In this document: piece after piece, positions 11,291-22,032 of the stretch
How positions within the stretch are numbered: position 1 is the stretch's first letter
How the letters are laid out: every line of letters begins with the position of its first letter
Origin: Ceratothoa steindachneri
Lineage: Eukaryota; Arthropoda; Malacostraca; Isopoda; Cymothoidae
Length of the DNA stretch: 64,000 nt
NCBI GenBank assembly: GCA_963969495.1
Contig: OZ018323.1
Span: 84,537,332 to 84,601,331, forward strand
Direction: 5' to 3'
Notes under the pieces: model-generated
The model's input: the letters and a program-made list of their open reading frames with translations, nothing else
Databases searched by the model: none
What the model was told of the DNA's origin: nothing
Program-made: the position numbers and the translations under genes

Positions 11291-11714
11291 TTTGTTATTG
11301 CCAAAACAAAATAATTCCCGGGGTAACCTTGGGAGGACTTTGACAATTATAGCATTCGAAAAGGCATGTATAACAACATAGGGTTTTCAAATTTCTTTAT
11401 AACTGGCCGAATAGTTATGATGTTATTACAAAAACAAGAAAAAGCAAAACGGGAACTGACCGACTGACCGACATAGTGAGATATAGAGTCACCCGCGACC
11501 TGACTCGCACGCGACTAAAAATAAGAAACCTTTGCATCATATAAATATAAAATACCCGTACATGTAATAAAAGCATTAAAAACCATCGTATGGCGATAAA
11601 TCAAAGCTTGACCTGATTGGACAAAACAAATGTGATTTTTGAGAAACAGCTCATCAAAAGTGTCCTAAATCAGTTAAAAAAAACTGAGATAATAAAGTAG
11701 TTGTTGCCCAGTGT
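11290..11714. other. Spacer between satellite and LINE copy A
   Basis: The stretch contains a small CTGACCGACTGACCGACA duplication near 11455. The plus frame near 11620-11680 gives NKCDFxETAHQKCPKS, which faintly resembles a zinc knuckle; that is too little to call. Otherwise nothing was recognised. Confidence 0.35.
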
Positions 11715-11766
11715 TATTCATTGACAGAAAACATCTCCCTGCTCTTGATTAAGGGGATAGTTCCGC

Positions 11767-13560
11767 CTAAAATTGCGAAATTTGCAAAAAGATTGGGAGG
11801 CGTCCCCTCGCCCCCATCGTGCGGAGAGTCTCCATGATATCGTATCGCCATGCAATATCATAGGCCTTCTCCAGATCGAAAAACACCGTGGCGTAGTGCT
11901 GTCTACGAAGGAAAGCCTCGCAGACGGCATTTTCCAGTCGGAGCAGAGCATCCGACGGGGAGTAGAACTTGCGGAAGCCGCACTGTGCAGAATACAGATG
12001 GCCTCCGCTGCGCAGAAAAGAAGCTAATTTAACATTTACCAAGTTCTCCATCAACTTGCACACGCAAGAGGTTAGAGAGATTGGGCGGAAACCGGCCGGA
12101 GTAGAGGGATCTCTCCCCGGTTTGCGAAAGGCGAGCACAGTAGCGATTCGCCAGGAATATAGGAGGAGACCATCCACCCAGATCCTGTTAAACAAATCTA
12201 ACAGAAAGGCCATCCCTCGCTCACCCAGGTGTCGAAGCATGGCGTCGGGACATCATGGGTGGTTTCCGCGCACGAAGCGAGAGCGGAACACAACTCACTC
12301 ACAGTAAACCTGTCGTTGAAGGGTTCTCCGCCTCTGGAGGTAAAGTTCAGCCGGCAGCCTTCCGCGACATCAGGACGTGCATTGAATGCTGGCGAAGCAG
12401 CATCCTGGCTACAGAATGCGGAGACGGCGGTCGCGAAGGATTCTACCACGGACGCGGGTTCCGAAATTGCGGTCCCATTCTCCTGGAGAACGGGAGGGCG
12501 GTCCTGCTAGAACTTGCCCAGAATCTTTTTGACTCGCTTCCACACCTCTGCTAGAGGGGTTTTCACGTTAAGTGAAGACACGTATGCCCGCTAATAAGAG
12601 CGGCAGGCGTGCTTCAAAATATACTGGAACCTAGCCCTAGCCCGACGAAATTCGGGGACAGTGAAATCGTTCGGGCGGCGCTTATAGCGCATGTAGATAT
12701 AACGGTTCTGTTTGATGGACGTCTCACATTCAGCCGACCGCCATGGGAGTGGGCGGCGTGCAAAACGGCCAGACGTTCTACGAATAGTAGTCAGGCCCGT
12801 GGCGATGAGGTTGCCGGAGAAGAACTCAACGGCCTCATCTACCGACCTTAACTTCTCGACTGAGATAGAGAATACAGTCATTTCCTGAAATGCAGGCCAC
12901 CGCGCCCGCGCCAAGCACCCCCGAGGTGGGCTCTCAGGCGGCAGTTGCCCTGAAAATGATATTTGAATAGGAAACTGATCACTACCATGGAGGTCATAGA
13001 CCATATCCCCCCCAATCAAAATCAGGCTGTGCATCCGAAGAGCACAAAGATAGATCAAGGCAAGAAAATGAAGCGGTTCTCGGGTAGTGATGCGTAAACT
13101 CATCCACGTTTAGGACACCCATCTCAAGCTCTTCAATCAGATCGGCAAGGACTTGACCCCTGGAATTTATTGAGTAATCTCCCCAGAGAGGATGTCTGCC
13201 ATTCAGATCTCCAAGCAAGAGAAAGAACCTCGGCAGCCTTTCCCCGACGCAGTGGAAGTCCCCCGCGTCGAAGTCAGCTGAAGGTGGAATGTATGCAGAA
13301 ATAATAGTATACCTCGTATCCAGGTGAAGCTCCACAGCCACTGCCTGAAAGGAGGTATCTAAAGTAAAAAGAAGAACGGAGACATCATGCCGGGTGTAAA
13401 CCACGCATCCTCTAGCCCGGCCCCCATCTCGTGGTGGTGGGGTCGCAAAACCCTTATACCCCCGGAGGGCGGGCAGGGGGCACGCGCCTAGCATAGTCTC
13501 CTGCAGAAAAATAGCTAACGGGGAACGGGACGAGTCGAGCCTTCGCAATTCCATTCAAGG
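11767..13560 (-). pseudogene. LINE copy A ORF2: endonuclease and partial RT
   Basis: The frame 13554 down to 12994 carries SPLAIFLQETMLGACPLPAL, YTIISAYIPPSADFD, LLLGDLNGRHPLWGDYSIN and TASFSCLDLSLCSSD, an AP endonuclease. An indel near 12995 removes the WGVVDDLHGSDH junction seen in copy B and leaves the SDH block in another frame (GSDQFPIQISF, His replaced by Gln). The frame 12240-11767 carries the RT segment WRIATVLAFRKPGRD, GFRPISLTSCVCKLMENLV and ATVFFDLEKAYDIAW, then ends. The YVDD box is not present. A frameshift lies at about 12250-12270. Confidence 0.8.
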
Positions 13561-13576
13561 AATATGCTCTCCAAGC

Positions 13577-15445
13577 CTAGCTCGGAGGAGACACGAAGGC
13601 CCTCTTCGAACAGAAGACCCTCACAGGAATGGCCGTACGCTTCCCGGAGGTAGAACCCCGAGCGCTGTTGGCTGTTGTCGCTTTCGAAGACTTATTGGGG
13701 GAGGTTGGGCTCGACATGCGAGTCTTTTCCTTTCTCCGCCTCGAAATCTTAGGCCAGTGTTGCAGCTTCGGAGGCGGGAGGCCCTCTTTTCGAAGATCTA
13801 CCGTCTCCGAGCCACTCATCCCACCACTAGGCGTAGGGGAAGGAGCCGAAGCTCCTTTGTTGCTGTCCTCCTTTCGGGGGACAGCTTTAGGAACCCCGGA
13901 AGATGGCCTGGCGACCAACTTCAGGGGTGTTGCCTCCTGTGAGTCTAACGACTCTGTGGAGGCGCGTGGCCGTTTCGCCTTACGGAAAACGGTCACGCTG
14001 GGGCAAGGGGGGGGAGCCCTGGTTTTAGTCGGGGCTGGGTGTGAACCCTTTCTGCCGCCAGATTTACCAGGGGACCGCCCGGGTTGAGTAGAACCCGCAA
14101 AAGGGCTCCAAATGGCCGCGGAAACAACCGGGCTTGTTGGCCTGGATGGGCCAGGAGCAGAGGGTCTCTTTCTAATCATTGAGGCGTAAGATGTCCCAGG
14201 CAGAGCCGGGCGCGCAAGGACCAAGTCCTCAGCTTCGCAGAATAAGAGTAGATCCTGGGGCTGAACGGCCAGGATTTCTTTCTCAAAGAGATATGCACTA
14301 CATTGCTTCGAAGAAGCGGGGTGTGGCTCTCCGCAATTGACACACTTGGCCACACACGATTTGGACTTATCGTGTGCGGCCTTGGAGCAATTTACACATA
14401 GTTCGGGTCACCCCGACTTTGCAGGTCTACATGAGCAATTCGTATGGTTGAAGCGGTGACAGTAATAACACCTCCGCGACAGAGGCACGAATGCCTTCAC
14501 GCGGGAGCAGTACCAACCGGCACGCACCGACTCAGGGAGCTTGTCTTAGTCGAACGTGAAGAACAGTGTAGCAGTGGGTCTCGAGGCCCCTCACTGTTTT
14601 CTCATCACACGTTCGAACTTAACCGCCCCATGGTCGGCCAGCTTTAAGGTGATGTCCTCTATGGAGTAATCAACGAGTTACCTCGCACAAACTACTCCTT
14701 TCACAAAGTTCATGGTAGGGAGCAGCGTCACACTCACCGGGGTGCCATCAAGTGTCTGAAGAGCACTTATCTTGGCCGCCTCGGAGGGATTCGCCGCATT
14801 CGCCAGAAGGCTCTCATCCGAGAAACGGGTCACTTTCTGCTGATAATCAATTACACTGGCTAATTCACTCCTTTGATGGATCATGTTGCCCTTGGCCAAC
14901 ATGCTGCCATCAGTGGAGCGAATAACGAGGAAGCGTTTGAAGCCAGTGGGTTCGAAAACGCTAGGTAACCTCTGATTGAGGGGCTCCGCTTTATCGAGGC
15001 CATGCCCTGCACACTTTTCGTCTTAGTCAGGGGCTTCGCACGCGGGGGGGGGCAGAGAGGCTGGATGTGCCAATCTTGGCTTGGTCACTTACCGAAATGG
15101 CAGCAGACCCATCCATCCCTAGAGCCCCTGCGGATGGAGAGGGGCCCCGAGTCTTCTTAGTCTTTTTCATATATTTTTTTTCTTTTTAGGAGAGGAGGGC
15201 GGGGAATGAACCCGCTTCTTCCCTCCACCGGCAGGATCCCTCAGGCCAGATGGACCAGCCTCAGCCAGGTCCTTCTCCGACATGGATAAGGTCTTGGCAG
15301 TCGCAGGGGCACCGGCCGGAGGAGATTTCTCCCCTCCTTGTACTGCCTGGGAAACCCTAGCCGTTTGAGGAAGACCTTGCATAGGGGCGGACTCGAGTTC
15401 GGTGCTTGGCGCCGAGCCCGGATTCGCTCCTAGGGAAGGCTTTGC
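13577..15445 (-). pseudogene. LINE copy A ORF1 (gag-like)
   Basis: Pieces in three frames match copy B ORF1: ESAPMQGLPQTARVSQ (15400-15350), LAEAGPSGLRDPAGGGKK, GNMIHQRSELASVIDYQQK and TPVSVTLLPTMNFVKGVV (14902-14690), then CVNCGEPHPASSKQCSAYLF, PSAPGPSRPTSPVVSAAIW and the end VRVFCSKRAFVSPPS at 13577. The first two zinc knuckles are interrupted: the minus strand near 14430 has stops where copy B reads CYYCHRFGH. Indels near 14000-15050 account for the breaks. Confidence 0.75.
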
Positions 15446-15468
15446 CCTCTGAGGCCATGTTGTCTATC

Positions 15469-15915
15469 TCAGGGGGGCCTGCATTTGCCCCCTCCCCCCT
15501 CCAGGACATCACAGGTCACGTTGGCAGCGCTGTCACAAGTCAAGTGTGGGGAGACACAGGCCTTGACCCCGGCAAGGTTCAATATTTTTGCCAGCAGGTC
15601 TTTTGAGGAAAGCGACCGAAGGGGCTTGGCTTCCCTCTGCCCCCTAAGGGGGTTTGCCATACCGAGCGGCTTCAATGGGGAACGATCAGCTATGGGCTGC
15701 CTGCTGGCTTTCTTGGCAGTCCCCTTGGAAAGAAAAGGGGAGACTACGGCTGGGAAGAGGGAAGTGCCCAAAAGCACCTTCAGAGAAGGGGGTGAGAGGG
15801 AGTCCCCTAAACTTGTAGGCGAAGGAGAGGAGTAAGCCTCCTCTCCGGTTAGAGAAATTTGTAGGGTCCCTGCGCAAGCACAGGGAGGGGGACCTCCATT
15901 TTTTCTGTAGAGCAG
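15469..15915 (-). pseudogene. LINE copy A upstream small ORF
   Basis: An open frame ends GGKCRPP-stop at 15469 and contains SLTGEEAYSSPSPTSLGDS, KGTAKKASRQPIADR and LRSLSSKDLLAKILNLAGVK. The same blocks occur at 58915-59325 in copy B, and in both copies the frame relation to the following ORF1 is the same (-1). Conservation over two copies suggests that this was translated, either as a separate small protein or as the N-terminal end of the gag. Its function is unknown. Confidence 0.5.
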
Positions 15916-16061
15916 TAGTCCGCTCTGCAAGGGGTGCTTACGGGCCTGGCAGAGCTAGGTGCCGCCATTTAAGGCCCCCCCTCCCACCTGGTGACCTGGC
16001 AGCCCTTCAACATGGTGCCTCAACCTTGGGCACGGCGTAAAATTGATAGTGTGTGAAGAGA

Positions 16062-16600
16062 AAAGTAAAAGGGATGTGAGGAAGGTATGGGTGGGGATGA
16101 AGCAGGTTGTTAACAACCCACCATCCCGAACCGGAGCTCAGGGATTAGGGAACATTGTCCCCTCCCCCCTCAGCCCCGATCCGGGATAGTTGGCTGTAAA
16201 GAAGGTCAGCATCTACCCTGTGAAGTTAGAGGCTAACCAGAGAAAGTTGTAGGAAAGGTTGTATGAAAAGCGACGAATTAGGAGAGAAATACAGGCTGTC
16301 TGAAAGAAGGAGAAGAGGCTAAGCTCGAGTCGGAGGGGATGCTGAGTCCCGTCAGCATGGTGGCCAGGATGGAAAATCACTGCGCCCCTTACGGGTACAA
16401 GTGACGATCAAGAGGAACAAGATTGTTCAGAGAAACTTGCTCGCAGGACAGCACGGGTTGACCGATGCCAACATAGACAAGCTGACGCTGCACGATGGTC
16501 AAAATATTCGAGCTCATGTTCACAACGCTTCAGTGTTGTTGAGGAGGTCTATTCTTACCTTATATTACCATGCCAGTAGCACCGACAAAGCACACATATA
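16062..16600. other. Moderately GC-rich stretch upstream of LINE copy A
   Basis: No match to the region upstream of copy B was seen beyond about 16085, so this is probably not 5' UTR of the family. An open frame at 16401-16601 has no recognisable domain. The C-rich blocks near 16170 are unassigned. Confidence 0.35.
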
Positions 16601-16601
16601 A

Positions 16602-16616
16602 ACACACACACACACA

Positions 16617-16682
<66 letters not shown>
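16602..16682. repeat. (CA)n-(TA)n compound microsatellite
   Basis: About nine CA units followed by about 31 TA units, on the left of the palindrome. Confidence 0.95.
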
Positions 16683-16687
<5 letters not shown>

Positions 16688-16727
16688 GAAAAACTCACAA
16701 AGTATCACGTGAGGGTAGCAAATGAAT

Positions 16728-16870
16728 GCAATGTCCCGCAGGAAAAAATGAAAAGGTTTTTCCAAGTACTTTCGAACTTTATTAAGTTTCTTATCAAGGA
16801 TAACTTGATAAGGAACTTAATAAAGTTCGAAAGTACTTGGAAACACCTTTTCATTTTTCCTGCGGGACAT

Positions 16871-16873
<3 letters not shown>
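16728..16873. repeat. 146-bp foldback palindrome between (TA)n tracts
   Basis: The left arm starts GCAATGTCCCGCAGGAAAAA and the right arm ends TTTTTCCTGCGGGACATTGC, with arms of about 70 bases meeting near TATCAAGGATAACTTGATA at 16800. The only differences are scattered substitutions and one or two short indels. (TA)n lies on both sides. A 45-base unique segment (16683-16727) with a CTCAC...GTGAG hairpin precedes it. The right arm recurs alone at 538-614. It is non-coding and looks like a foldback or MITE-like repeat or an inverted dimer. Confidence 0.85.

Positions 16874-16923
<50 letters not shown>
16874..16923. repeat. (TA)n microsatellite, right flank of palindrome
   Basis: About 24 TA units directly after the right arm. 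Confidence 0.95.
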
Positions 16924-16924
<1 letters not shown>

Positions 16925-16926
<2 letters not shown>

Positions 16927-18760
16927 AGTGAAACCACTGTATAGGAGCCAAAAGTTTAGTTTACGGGACTAGTTTCAGTATGTAGTTTATCATACCCTCT
17001 TCAGTCGTATACTGAGAATGCAATTGTTACAAAAGTCTATAAATAGCGAATAGATCAGAAAAAGCAAAAATAAAAACCACTTACGATAAACTTGGGATAT
17101 TTCAGTGTTGCAAAACAATCTACACATTTTGTTACAAAAATATTATTTTAATATTATTCATTAATATTAATTAAAGTATGCATTTTATAAACTGCTAATT
17201 TGTATTTGTTTCGGTAATCTCAATGATTGAGAGCATTTAATATGTGAATATAGTACAGGGATATCTTCTAATTACGATATTTTAGATTTCACTTCTATAC
17301 TATTTGACTGATAACAATAAAACTAAAGAAATAAAAATGCTGACATATTTTTAATGATATTTATTGCGTTTATAAATGTTTGATCAAAACGGAATAAAAT
17401 ATGCAAAAATCAAACACAAAATTGAAGACCATTTAATCAGATACCAACTTTAATAATTACATTCTTATCATGGTATTTTATGTCAAACCCACAACGCTAC
17501 AATTATCAGGCTATTAAGGTCGCTATTAATTGTTTATAGAGACAATGTGGGTTTAATCTTAGCTGCGAGTTGTTGAAAATCTCACTGATATATAAAAGGC
17601 TGATTAATTTTCAAAACCTTCAATAAAGAGTAAAATTATTTAACAGATTATGTTGTGATGAAAATTGAGATGAGTCACATACTTGTTTTCTTGAGAATGT
17701 TTTTTTTCCTGTACTTGTTTTCAGAACTCAAACGTAGACTAGGGTTTATAGATTACTTTTAAACACATCTTCTCCTACAATTCCATTATTTCCATTTTTT
17801 TTTTTACCACATCGAATCTAAATAGATTTACATAAGGGCGAAATGCGGTTTCTGTTTATTCAAGTCATTTAGCATGGCTAGGAAATTATCAACCAGCCCT
17901 TGTAATTTATCAAAGCATTTTTGCATTTTTTGCCTCTTTATTTCACTATCATGGTGTTTGCATTTACTCTCCCACTGAGGTTGGAAAAGCGAGTGAGACA
18001 TCATTACAATAAATTTCTTTGAATTCTGAAATATGAAAATTGTCTGATTAAGATGAAAAACAATATTACGTGTTTGTACTCATCATTTTGCAGGTATAGT
18101 TAAGATATTTACTTGATATGCTCTGTCATAATGGGAGTAAGCAGTTTTGTTCTTGTAGTGATTTAACTAATGTAGTTGGCAGTTTGGAATCAACTTCTTT
18201 CATTTGCTCTAAATGCCGTGCGTACTACATGTTTGCTAGTGATGGCTTGCTTATTGTCATTTTTATGTCTATATTGAACATTAATCAATTTGTCAGTAAC
18301 AACTATAATATTATAGGCTGCTTTTTCGTTGATGAAAATTGTTTTGTGTCCTGCTAGATTGTTGTTTAGTGGGATGAAGCATGGAATCCAGGATCATTTC
18401 TTTATTACGCACGGTAAAACGTTAGGAATCTTTCGTGTCTTCTTTTACTTTATGGGAAATGCATTATTATTATTTTGTCTTTCAGTGATTTAGATTTATA
18501 ACTGAGGAGTCACGGCCCACAAGGTTTATCTTTGGGATAAGATGTCCCCCTCGTTCTTGTCTGGCTCTGCTATGACTCTGTAAATATTCATTTTTGAGAT
18601 TAATAAAATAATATTGTAGTATCCATATAATAACAGTAGTAGATTCAGTTTTAGCAGCATAGACACGTTATCAAAATATAATGCTAATACCTCATGGGCC
18701 TCGTTAGTTCGGGCCGCCCTGATAAGGACAAACCAAAGCGTAGGGGTCATGATGAAAGGT
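16925..18760. other. AT-rich stretch, no supported gene
   Basis: Contains weak open frames (18118-18357 plus, 18526-18750 minus) without domains I recognise. An imperfect inverted repeat, AAACCCACA...TGTGGGTTT, spans about 17487-17555. Nothing else seen. Confidence 0.35.
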
Positions 18761-18779
18761 GTCTCAAATATTAATATAA

Positions 18780-19200
18780 CCGAAACTCTAGATATTGGTT
18801 ACCAACCAATCTTCAAAGGTTTGATTCTTCCGAGGAAGAAGTTGCTCAACGCCTCATTGTTTGCGCAGAATATGGGAAGACAGAATCGCTGGTCCCTTCT
18901 TCTTTGACAAGACGGTAACCGATGACACGTACTTCAAGATGTTGCAGGGGAAACCATTTCCAAGCCTGATGAACCCAGAAGGTGACTACCCGGACTAGTT
19001 TTAGCAGGGTGACGCCCATCCACATTAGGTTACAACTGTTAGAAATTACTATAACACAGTTTCCCGAAGACTGGATTGAACAACGAGGACCAGTTGTTTC
19101 CACCAAGAGCCCCGATATGTCTCTGCTGTATTTTTATTTGTGATGGCACCTGGAAACCAAAGTACAAGGTTAAACTTTAGAGCATTTTCCACTGTAAATT
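18780..19200 (+). pseudogene. Tc1/mariner-superfamily transposase remnant
   Basis: From about 18868 the plus frame gives IWEDRIAGPFFFDKTVTDDT, then YFKMLQGKPFPSLMNPEGDY and, after stops, QGDAHPHxVTTVRNYYN. A frame change then gives FPEDWIEQRGPVVSTKSPDM followed by LLYFYL and WHLETKV. This is the middle of a transposase with the order GPFFFDGTV, FQQDGAPPH, FP..WIGRRGP, WPPRSPDLTPLDF-LWG. The block corresponding to the second catalytic Asp reads QQGDA, so it is scrambled. Short fossil; no ends found. Confidence 0.7.
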
Positions 19201-19384
19201 ATGTATTGTGGAGGCGAGTCGAGAAATATGTGATTCAGGAAGAACTGCCAGAGTAGAGATTGCGTCTTCAATGATGTATACGACACAGTGGCAGGTACTT
19301 TTAACACATTATATAATAAATATTTAGGCTAATTTTTAATTTTATTGATTTTTTCTTTTGGATCCTGACTTAATGGGTACCCTG

Positions 19385-19590
19385 TATAAAGCGCTTATCA
19401 GACCTCACTGAGAATAGGCGTTGCATTTTTGGTCTCATATCGTAGAGCGACCATATTTCATTAACTTAGATTAAATAATATGAAGTCAGAGAAATTAATT
19501 TGTCTTCACTAGAAAGTCGTCGTTCGTGTGATCAACACACTGAATTTTTGCAAAAGTTAAACGGTTTCATTAATATAATTATAAGACAAA
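19385..19590 (+). pseudogene. CR1-like LINE ORF2, C-terminal remnant
   Basis: TLYKALIRPHxExALHFWS is followed, after a frame change, by YEVREINLSSLESRRSCDQ and EFLQKLNGFINI. The order LYK.LIRPHLEY..FWSP, then Y..RL..LNL..LE.RR..GDLI, then F KILNG is the tail of CR1/L2-type RT proteins. A related fragment on the other strand lies at 56300-56450. Only about 70 codons remain. Confidence 0.6.
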
Positions 19591-19599
19591 AGAGCAAGT

Positions 19600-20358
19600 C
19601 CGAAATTTCTAGGCCTAAAACAGCTAGATCAATATAACTAGTTAGACAAGACAGCTAATGTCAAATAGCTGTACCAAAAGATAGCTCGTAAGGCAAAACG
19701 GATAGTGGACATAAGAGATGGTTCTTAAATAGATTTACCAAGAAAGCTAAGGACACCACTATTTTTTACTGCTCTACGCTCTCATTCAGCGCCTACATCT
19801 GCCAGCTAAAATACCATATCACCACTAAAACAGAGCCGCAAAAATAATTTTAATCAAATGTGATTGTACTTATATTTATCACTTGCTAAACTAACATGGC
19901 TAATCTTACCTAACATACCATAACTCTTAACGGCTTAACCTAGCCGGGCAAAGCCTAACTTATTCGTATAAAAATTAGAGTATGTAATACATGATTCAAG
20001 AAAAAGACATACTTGTAATCATTTTATCCTTAGTATATATTTTAATAAATGTTACCATTATTTTTAATTTTAAATATACTAATTCTATCGGTACAAGCGA
20101 TATTGTCTAGTAGCAGCATTTGGTTTTGCTATTTTCGGAAAAGTTCTTTGCCCAATTATTTGTTTGGGAGTAACTGTTTTGGATCTAGCCATTTCGTGAC
20201 TAGGGCTTTTGGAGCGTTCCGTACTAATGTAAAATATGTATGTTGCTATACGAGTTAGATAAACTAGTGACAAGAAAAAAACAACAGCTGCAAGGCGATT
20301 AACAAGAGCCTTAACCTATTATTATGTTTATCAATAGACTTTATACATATAGCTTTAA
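19600..20358. other. AT-rich spacer
   Basis: Some short recurrent words (AGCTAGA, AGCTAAT near 19620-19760) but no clear unit. No coding signal I trust. Confidence 0.35.
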
Positions 20359-20360
20359 TA

Positions 20361-20530
20361 CAGGGAGGGTTTTTTGACATGTCCTACTTTTGAAGTATAA
20401 TAAAATCAAGAATAATTTTGTGATCATAATGAAACTTTCAGAGTGGTCGGTAATAGTTGTAAGTTTTTGATCCTAAAATGAATAATTGATTCATTTATTT
20501 TTGTAGAAGTTATGCCAGTTTTAGTGAAGC
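20361..20530 (+). repeat. Left terminal inverted repeat of the 20.4-23.2 kb transposon
   Basis: About 170 bases, including GTCCTACTTTTGAAGTATAA, ATCAAGAATAATTTTGTGAT and, further in, GAAGTTATGCCAGTTTTAGT. These blocks are mirrored at the right end. One or two small gaps are present in the pairing. Confidence 0.85.
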
Positions 20531-20962
20531 ATTGATTTTTAACAAATTTTCGCTAAACCTTTAGATATTTATCGACTATTAAAACCAATTTTGTTTTAAC
20601 TAATTTTATTTTCTTAAATTAACAAAAAACTAAGACTAATAATCAGTTTGATAATTAACATAATGACTTAATATATTTGAAGATTCCTCTTTTCAAATGC
20701 TGACCATTCTTCTCATAACATTCGTGACGAAGTTGCTCTCATCACTTTTTTCAAAAGTTCTTCATCGATGTTATTAATTTCCTCAGCGATATTATTTTTA
20801 AGTTGTTGAATACTTCTAGGATTATTACGGTAAACACGATCTTTTAAATATCCCCCTAAAAAAATCCAAAGATGTTAGATCGGGAGATCTTGGAGACCAC
20901 TTACATAAATTCACTGTTGCGAGAGATATTTATTTCTCTGAAGTTTCGTCTTAACAACTGCA

Positions 20963-20974
20963 GTTTCATTCGAT
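20963..20974. repeat. Target-site duplication, left copy
   Basis: GTTTCATTCGAT, directly before the T run that is the poly(A) tail of the minus-strand LINE insert. An identical copy lies at 22021-22032. Confidence 0.9.
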
Positions 20975-22020
20975 TTTTTTTTTTTTCAAGGGGCTATCTG
21001 GCGACTGCCCACTTAAGCATAAGTCACCGCAAACAAACAGCCCAGTTCTAGGCTACTTTAAAATAAAAAAATTAACAGAAACAACAATAAAAAGGGGATA
21101 ACAATCAGGGAGCAAGCTGCGGCGTCGGGGGGAGGTCCCCCTTCCCCCGGCGCACGAGCCTGTGATCTACAAAAACAAACAACAATAACAAAAAAACAAG
21201 TTAAATACAAGGGAAAAGGCCGGCCTCCCCCCAAAAGTTAACAAGTCCACCAGTCATGGTACACGCACTCGTCCCGAGTACAATGGACAGGCGGTAGTGA
21301 CCCCGCCCATCCCGGTACCGGGACAGGTAACGTGCGCGAAGATCACCCAGACTGGGACATTCGACAAGAATGTGCCGAACAGTCTGGGGGACGACGCAGT
21401 CGTCGCAATAGGGCACAGGCGAACGCTCCATCAAATAGCGATGCGTCACACGAGTGTGTCCGATTCGGAGACGACAGAAAGCGACCTGAAGCCGCCGCGG
21501 CATTGGAGGATAGGTCCATGGGAACAGTCGCAGCGCAATGACACGCAACTTTATGTTCCCTTCGACCGTCTCACATCTTCTTTACCAAGCAGTCCGAAGA
21601 GCTGCCCGTATTCCTGCCATGTAGTCGGTGTGAGGAAGAGCGAAACGCAGGTCCGGTCGCAGAGCCCTCGCGGACTCGTTGGCGCCCTCATCGGTGCGCT
21701 CATTACGCGCAATTCCTACATGTCCAGGAGCCCAGCAGAAGATAATCTCGACATCTGCCCGGCTCACCATAACCGTGACGTCAAGGATATCGCGAACCGG
21801 GGGATGCGGAGATTCCAATGCTCCGAGAGTACTCAGGGCGCTTTGTGAGTCGCTATAGATCACAATCCGGTCTCCGAACCGGGCACGTCGCGTAATCTCC
21901 CGTACCGAGTAGTATATTGCCACCAGCTCGGCCGTGAAGACAGACGCACGCCTGGCAGAGCCCCGCTGACTTCAAACAGAGGGAATACATACAGCGTGGA
22001 AGCCGACCCCCTCTTGGGAT
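20975..22020 (-). mobile_element. 5'-truncated I-group LINE insertion (1046 bp)
   Basis: The insert is flanked by exact 12-bp direct repeats and ends in a T run at 20975-20986, the tail of a minus-strand retroposon. Its coding part starts within the RNase H domain and its 3' UTR lies at about 20987-21200. GC content and codon choice resemble the LINE at 58.6 kb. That copy runs out of the window before its own RNase H region, so family identity is an inference. Confidence 0.9.
21201..22010 (-). pseudogene. LINE ORF2 C-terminus: RNase H domain and zinc-finger tail
   Basis: Minus strand: GVGFHAV at the truncated start, then SVFTAELVAIYYSVREITRR, IVIYSDSQSALSTLGALE and EIIFCWAPGHVGIARNERTD. The Asp of IYSDSQ, the Glu of TAELVAI and the His of GHVG are RNase H1-type active-site positions. 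After a frameshift near 21570 the frame 21548-21201 gives RLRIGHTRVTHRYLMER, PYCDDC, TVRHILVECPSL, a Cys/His motif (CDDC...H....C) usual at the end of I/Jockey ORF2. RNase H would remove element RNA from the hybrid. Broken by one frameshift and stops near the 5' junction. Confidence 0.85.
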
Positions 22021-22032
22021 GTTTCATTCGAT
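22021..22032. repeat. Target-site duplication, right copy
   Basis: GTTTCATTCGAT again, identical to 20963-20974. It lies within transposase codons of the host transposon. Confidence 0.9.

Larger units (their letters stand above)
11715..16060 (-). mobile_element. GC-rich non-LTR retrotransposon, copy A (3'-incomplete)
   Basis: Running leftward from about 16060 it matches the plus-strand element at 58600-64000 block for block: 5' region with TTTACGCCGTG, small upstream ORF, gag-like ORF1 and endonuclease/RT ORF2. Similarity stops inside the RT domain just after GARGRLPIF, at about 11765; the next 50 bases may be very diverged element. The missing 3' part is unusual because LINEs normally lose 5' ends. 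All ORFs are damaged. Base composition is clearly more GC-rich than its surroundings. Confidence 0.85.

Noticed and set aside
11620..11690. Zinc-knuckle-like text (NKCDF, HQKCPKS)
   Set aside because: Too short, interrupted by a stop and without a neighbouring gag frame.
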